A stretch of DNA of 64,000 nucleotides from Styela clava (taxonomy: Eukaryota; Chordata; Ascidiacea; Stolidobranchia; Styelidae), in NCBI RefSeq assembly GCF_964204865.1, contig NC_135263.1, forward strand, positions 12,507,426 to 12,571,425, written 5' to 3'. Shown here in pieces: positions 62,833 through 64,000 of the stretch. The notes beneath the pieces are model-generated. The model saw only the letters and a program-made list of their open reading frames with translations. It ran no database searches and was not told the origin of the DNA. Position numbers and translations under genes: made by a program. Within the stretch, counting starts at the first letter, position 1, and every line of letters starts with the position of its first letter.

Positions 62833-64000
62833 AAATATGTAAATCATATCCTATCGACATAAATGAAGACGTAATAGATATCTTGTTTGCGACAGAAATT
62901 GTGACATTTATTATTCTCTCTAACCGCTGTTTATACAAAATTTACTTTCAAGGCTAGATATTAACCCATTATTTTAACTGAACTCTTTTCAAAAGTCAGA
63001 TTCTGTCATTCTGTCAGAAAATTTTATTGTCACTTGAACAATAAAAAATCGGAGATAAATTATCACAATAAATATTATACGGACGATAGTTGTGCAGGCC
63101 GAATAGCTCGTTCGTCGTGTTTACAACAACCGTCATGGTATGATGAAAAAAAAATTGAAAAGGGAAAAGCGACGGAGTAATTTGAAATACCTTAACTTCG
63201 GAAATTACACGTCTTATTCCTACACGAATTTTACATCTCGTTCCGTTTCTACACGGAGGTGGCCTAGATCTTGACCAATTTTCCCATGGTCATCACAGCG
63301 CAATCAGTGTTGGTTACATTCAACGTCTGCCTCTAGCATAGCAGTCGGAATCCCCTGCTCTAGTTGTTTTACGAGGGCAGCGACTTATAACCGATCGCGC
63401 AACGTTCGATGCACAATGCAGTACACTATGTAAAGTGTAGGACATGTGATAGCTCCCTGTAGCCATCAACTGCCCTTATAAGATTTGTTGGATATCCTTG
63501 ACTGGCGGTGTTTTGTCTTCGTCGGCCCACGTTTTAAATTTATCAAATGGAGGCTCATGCCTGATGCTGGCTACACTACACTATTTCCCATGTAAGATTT
63601 AACTATACATTCGAGGTCACAGCAAACATAATTTATGTTGTAACAAATAACCACTGTTCCCCTGCATTAAAGGAGGACATGTGGGCCCAGGTCTTTGCTT
63701 CAGAATTGCGTCCTTGTTGTACCATGAAGCGTTGTCGCGAGCGGTCACTTGCTAATCAATTGGCCTATGGCCAATACGTGTAGTATTCTTTCTCAGTTTA
63801 GTACGCTAGTAACTGTTGCGCATTTGTTTAATCCGGATCTGAATGACATGGTCTCTCCCTTCTAACATTACAATATGATAATAACCTTACGGAATGTATT
63901 TGCATAAGGAATTACATCTTGTTTCAACAGATGCCAATACGTGTTCTTCCTTAAACAACCATGTTTTTCATCTTCAGTTCAATTTTAATCTTGTCACTTA
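62833..64000. other. Right end of window, no gene recognised
   Basis: No open frame with a recognisable motif or splice structure. The region may belong to a gene outside the window, but nothing here supports that. Confidence 0.45.

Noticed and set aside
62627-62938. 103-codon minus-strand frame
   Set aside because: Spans the edge of the second hAT copy and unrelated flank; no motif.

Overview
This is animal nuclear DNA, not bacterial. It is AT-rich, genes are split by GT-AG introns, and several genes end at AATAAA signals. The animal proteins found are Mediator MED7, a GALT, an Amt-type ammonium transporter and a TEX26-like testis protein. Compact genes, an animal Amt channel, many short hAT-type transposons with 8-bp target duplications and a tRNA-derived composite SINE together suggest an invertebrate deuterostome, most likely an ascidian such as Ciona. 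That placement is inference; no species search was possible.

Layout: (1) 1-2454, no gene seen. (2) 2455-9268 (+), a seven-exon TEX26-like gene with hAT debris in its introns. (3) 10179-12400 (-), complete six-exon MED7. (4) 12.9-16.7 kb, a transposon nest: an uncharacterised repeat broken once by a LINE fragment (13-bp target duplication) and again by a hAT element (8-bp duplication). (5) 17025-18080 (+), GALT in one uninterrupted exon. (6) 19749-21305 (+), a two-exon gene that looks like a tandem hotdog-fold thioesterase relative. (7) 21701-23240, a hAT element with another nested inside. (8) 23780-29323 (-), an Amt ammonium transporter rebuilt as 11 exons and 520 codons. (9) 29.7-36.5 kb, no host gene but at least five hAT-type elements, some inserted in each other. 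(10) 36.5-44.4 kb, no gene recognised. (11) 44387-59838 (-), a TKL-like kinase or pseudokinase gene of at least 16 coding exons, with coiled coils before the kinase domain and a long Ser/Arg-rich tail. (12) 61.4-62.8 kb, a tRNA-derived SINE abutting a second copy of the hAT family found inside the TEX26-like gene.

The host genes do not form a pathway: transcription (MED7), galactose metabolism (GALT), ammonium transport (Amt), probable sperm/cilium biology (TEX26-like), acyl-thioester chemistry (tentative) and signalling or scaffolding (the kinase-like gene). All multi-exon models below were built by hand; every junction was checked for splice dinucleotides and continuous reading phase, and family identity comes from recognised motifs. 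The points most worth checking are the kinase-like gene (HRD Asp replaced by Asn, a GC-AG intron, duplicated phase-2 tail exons), the Amt C-terminal exon whose upstream donor encodes a stop if read through, the intronless GALT, and the very readable transposon nests.
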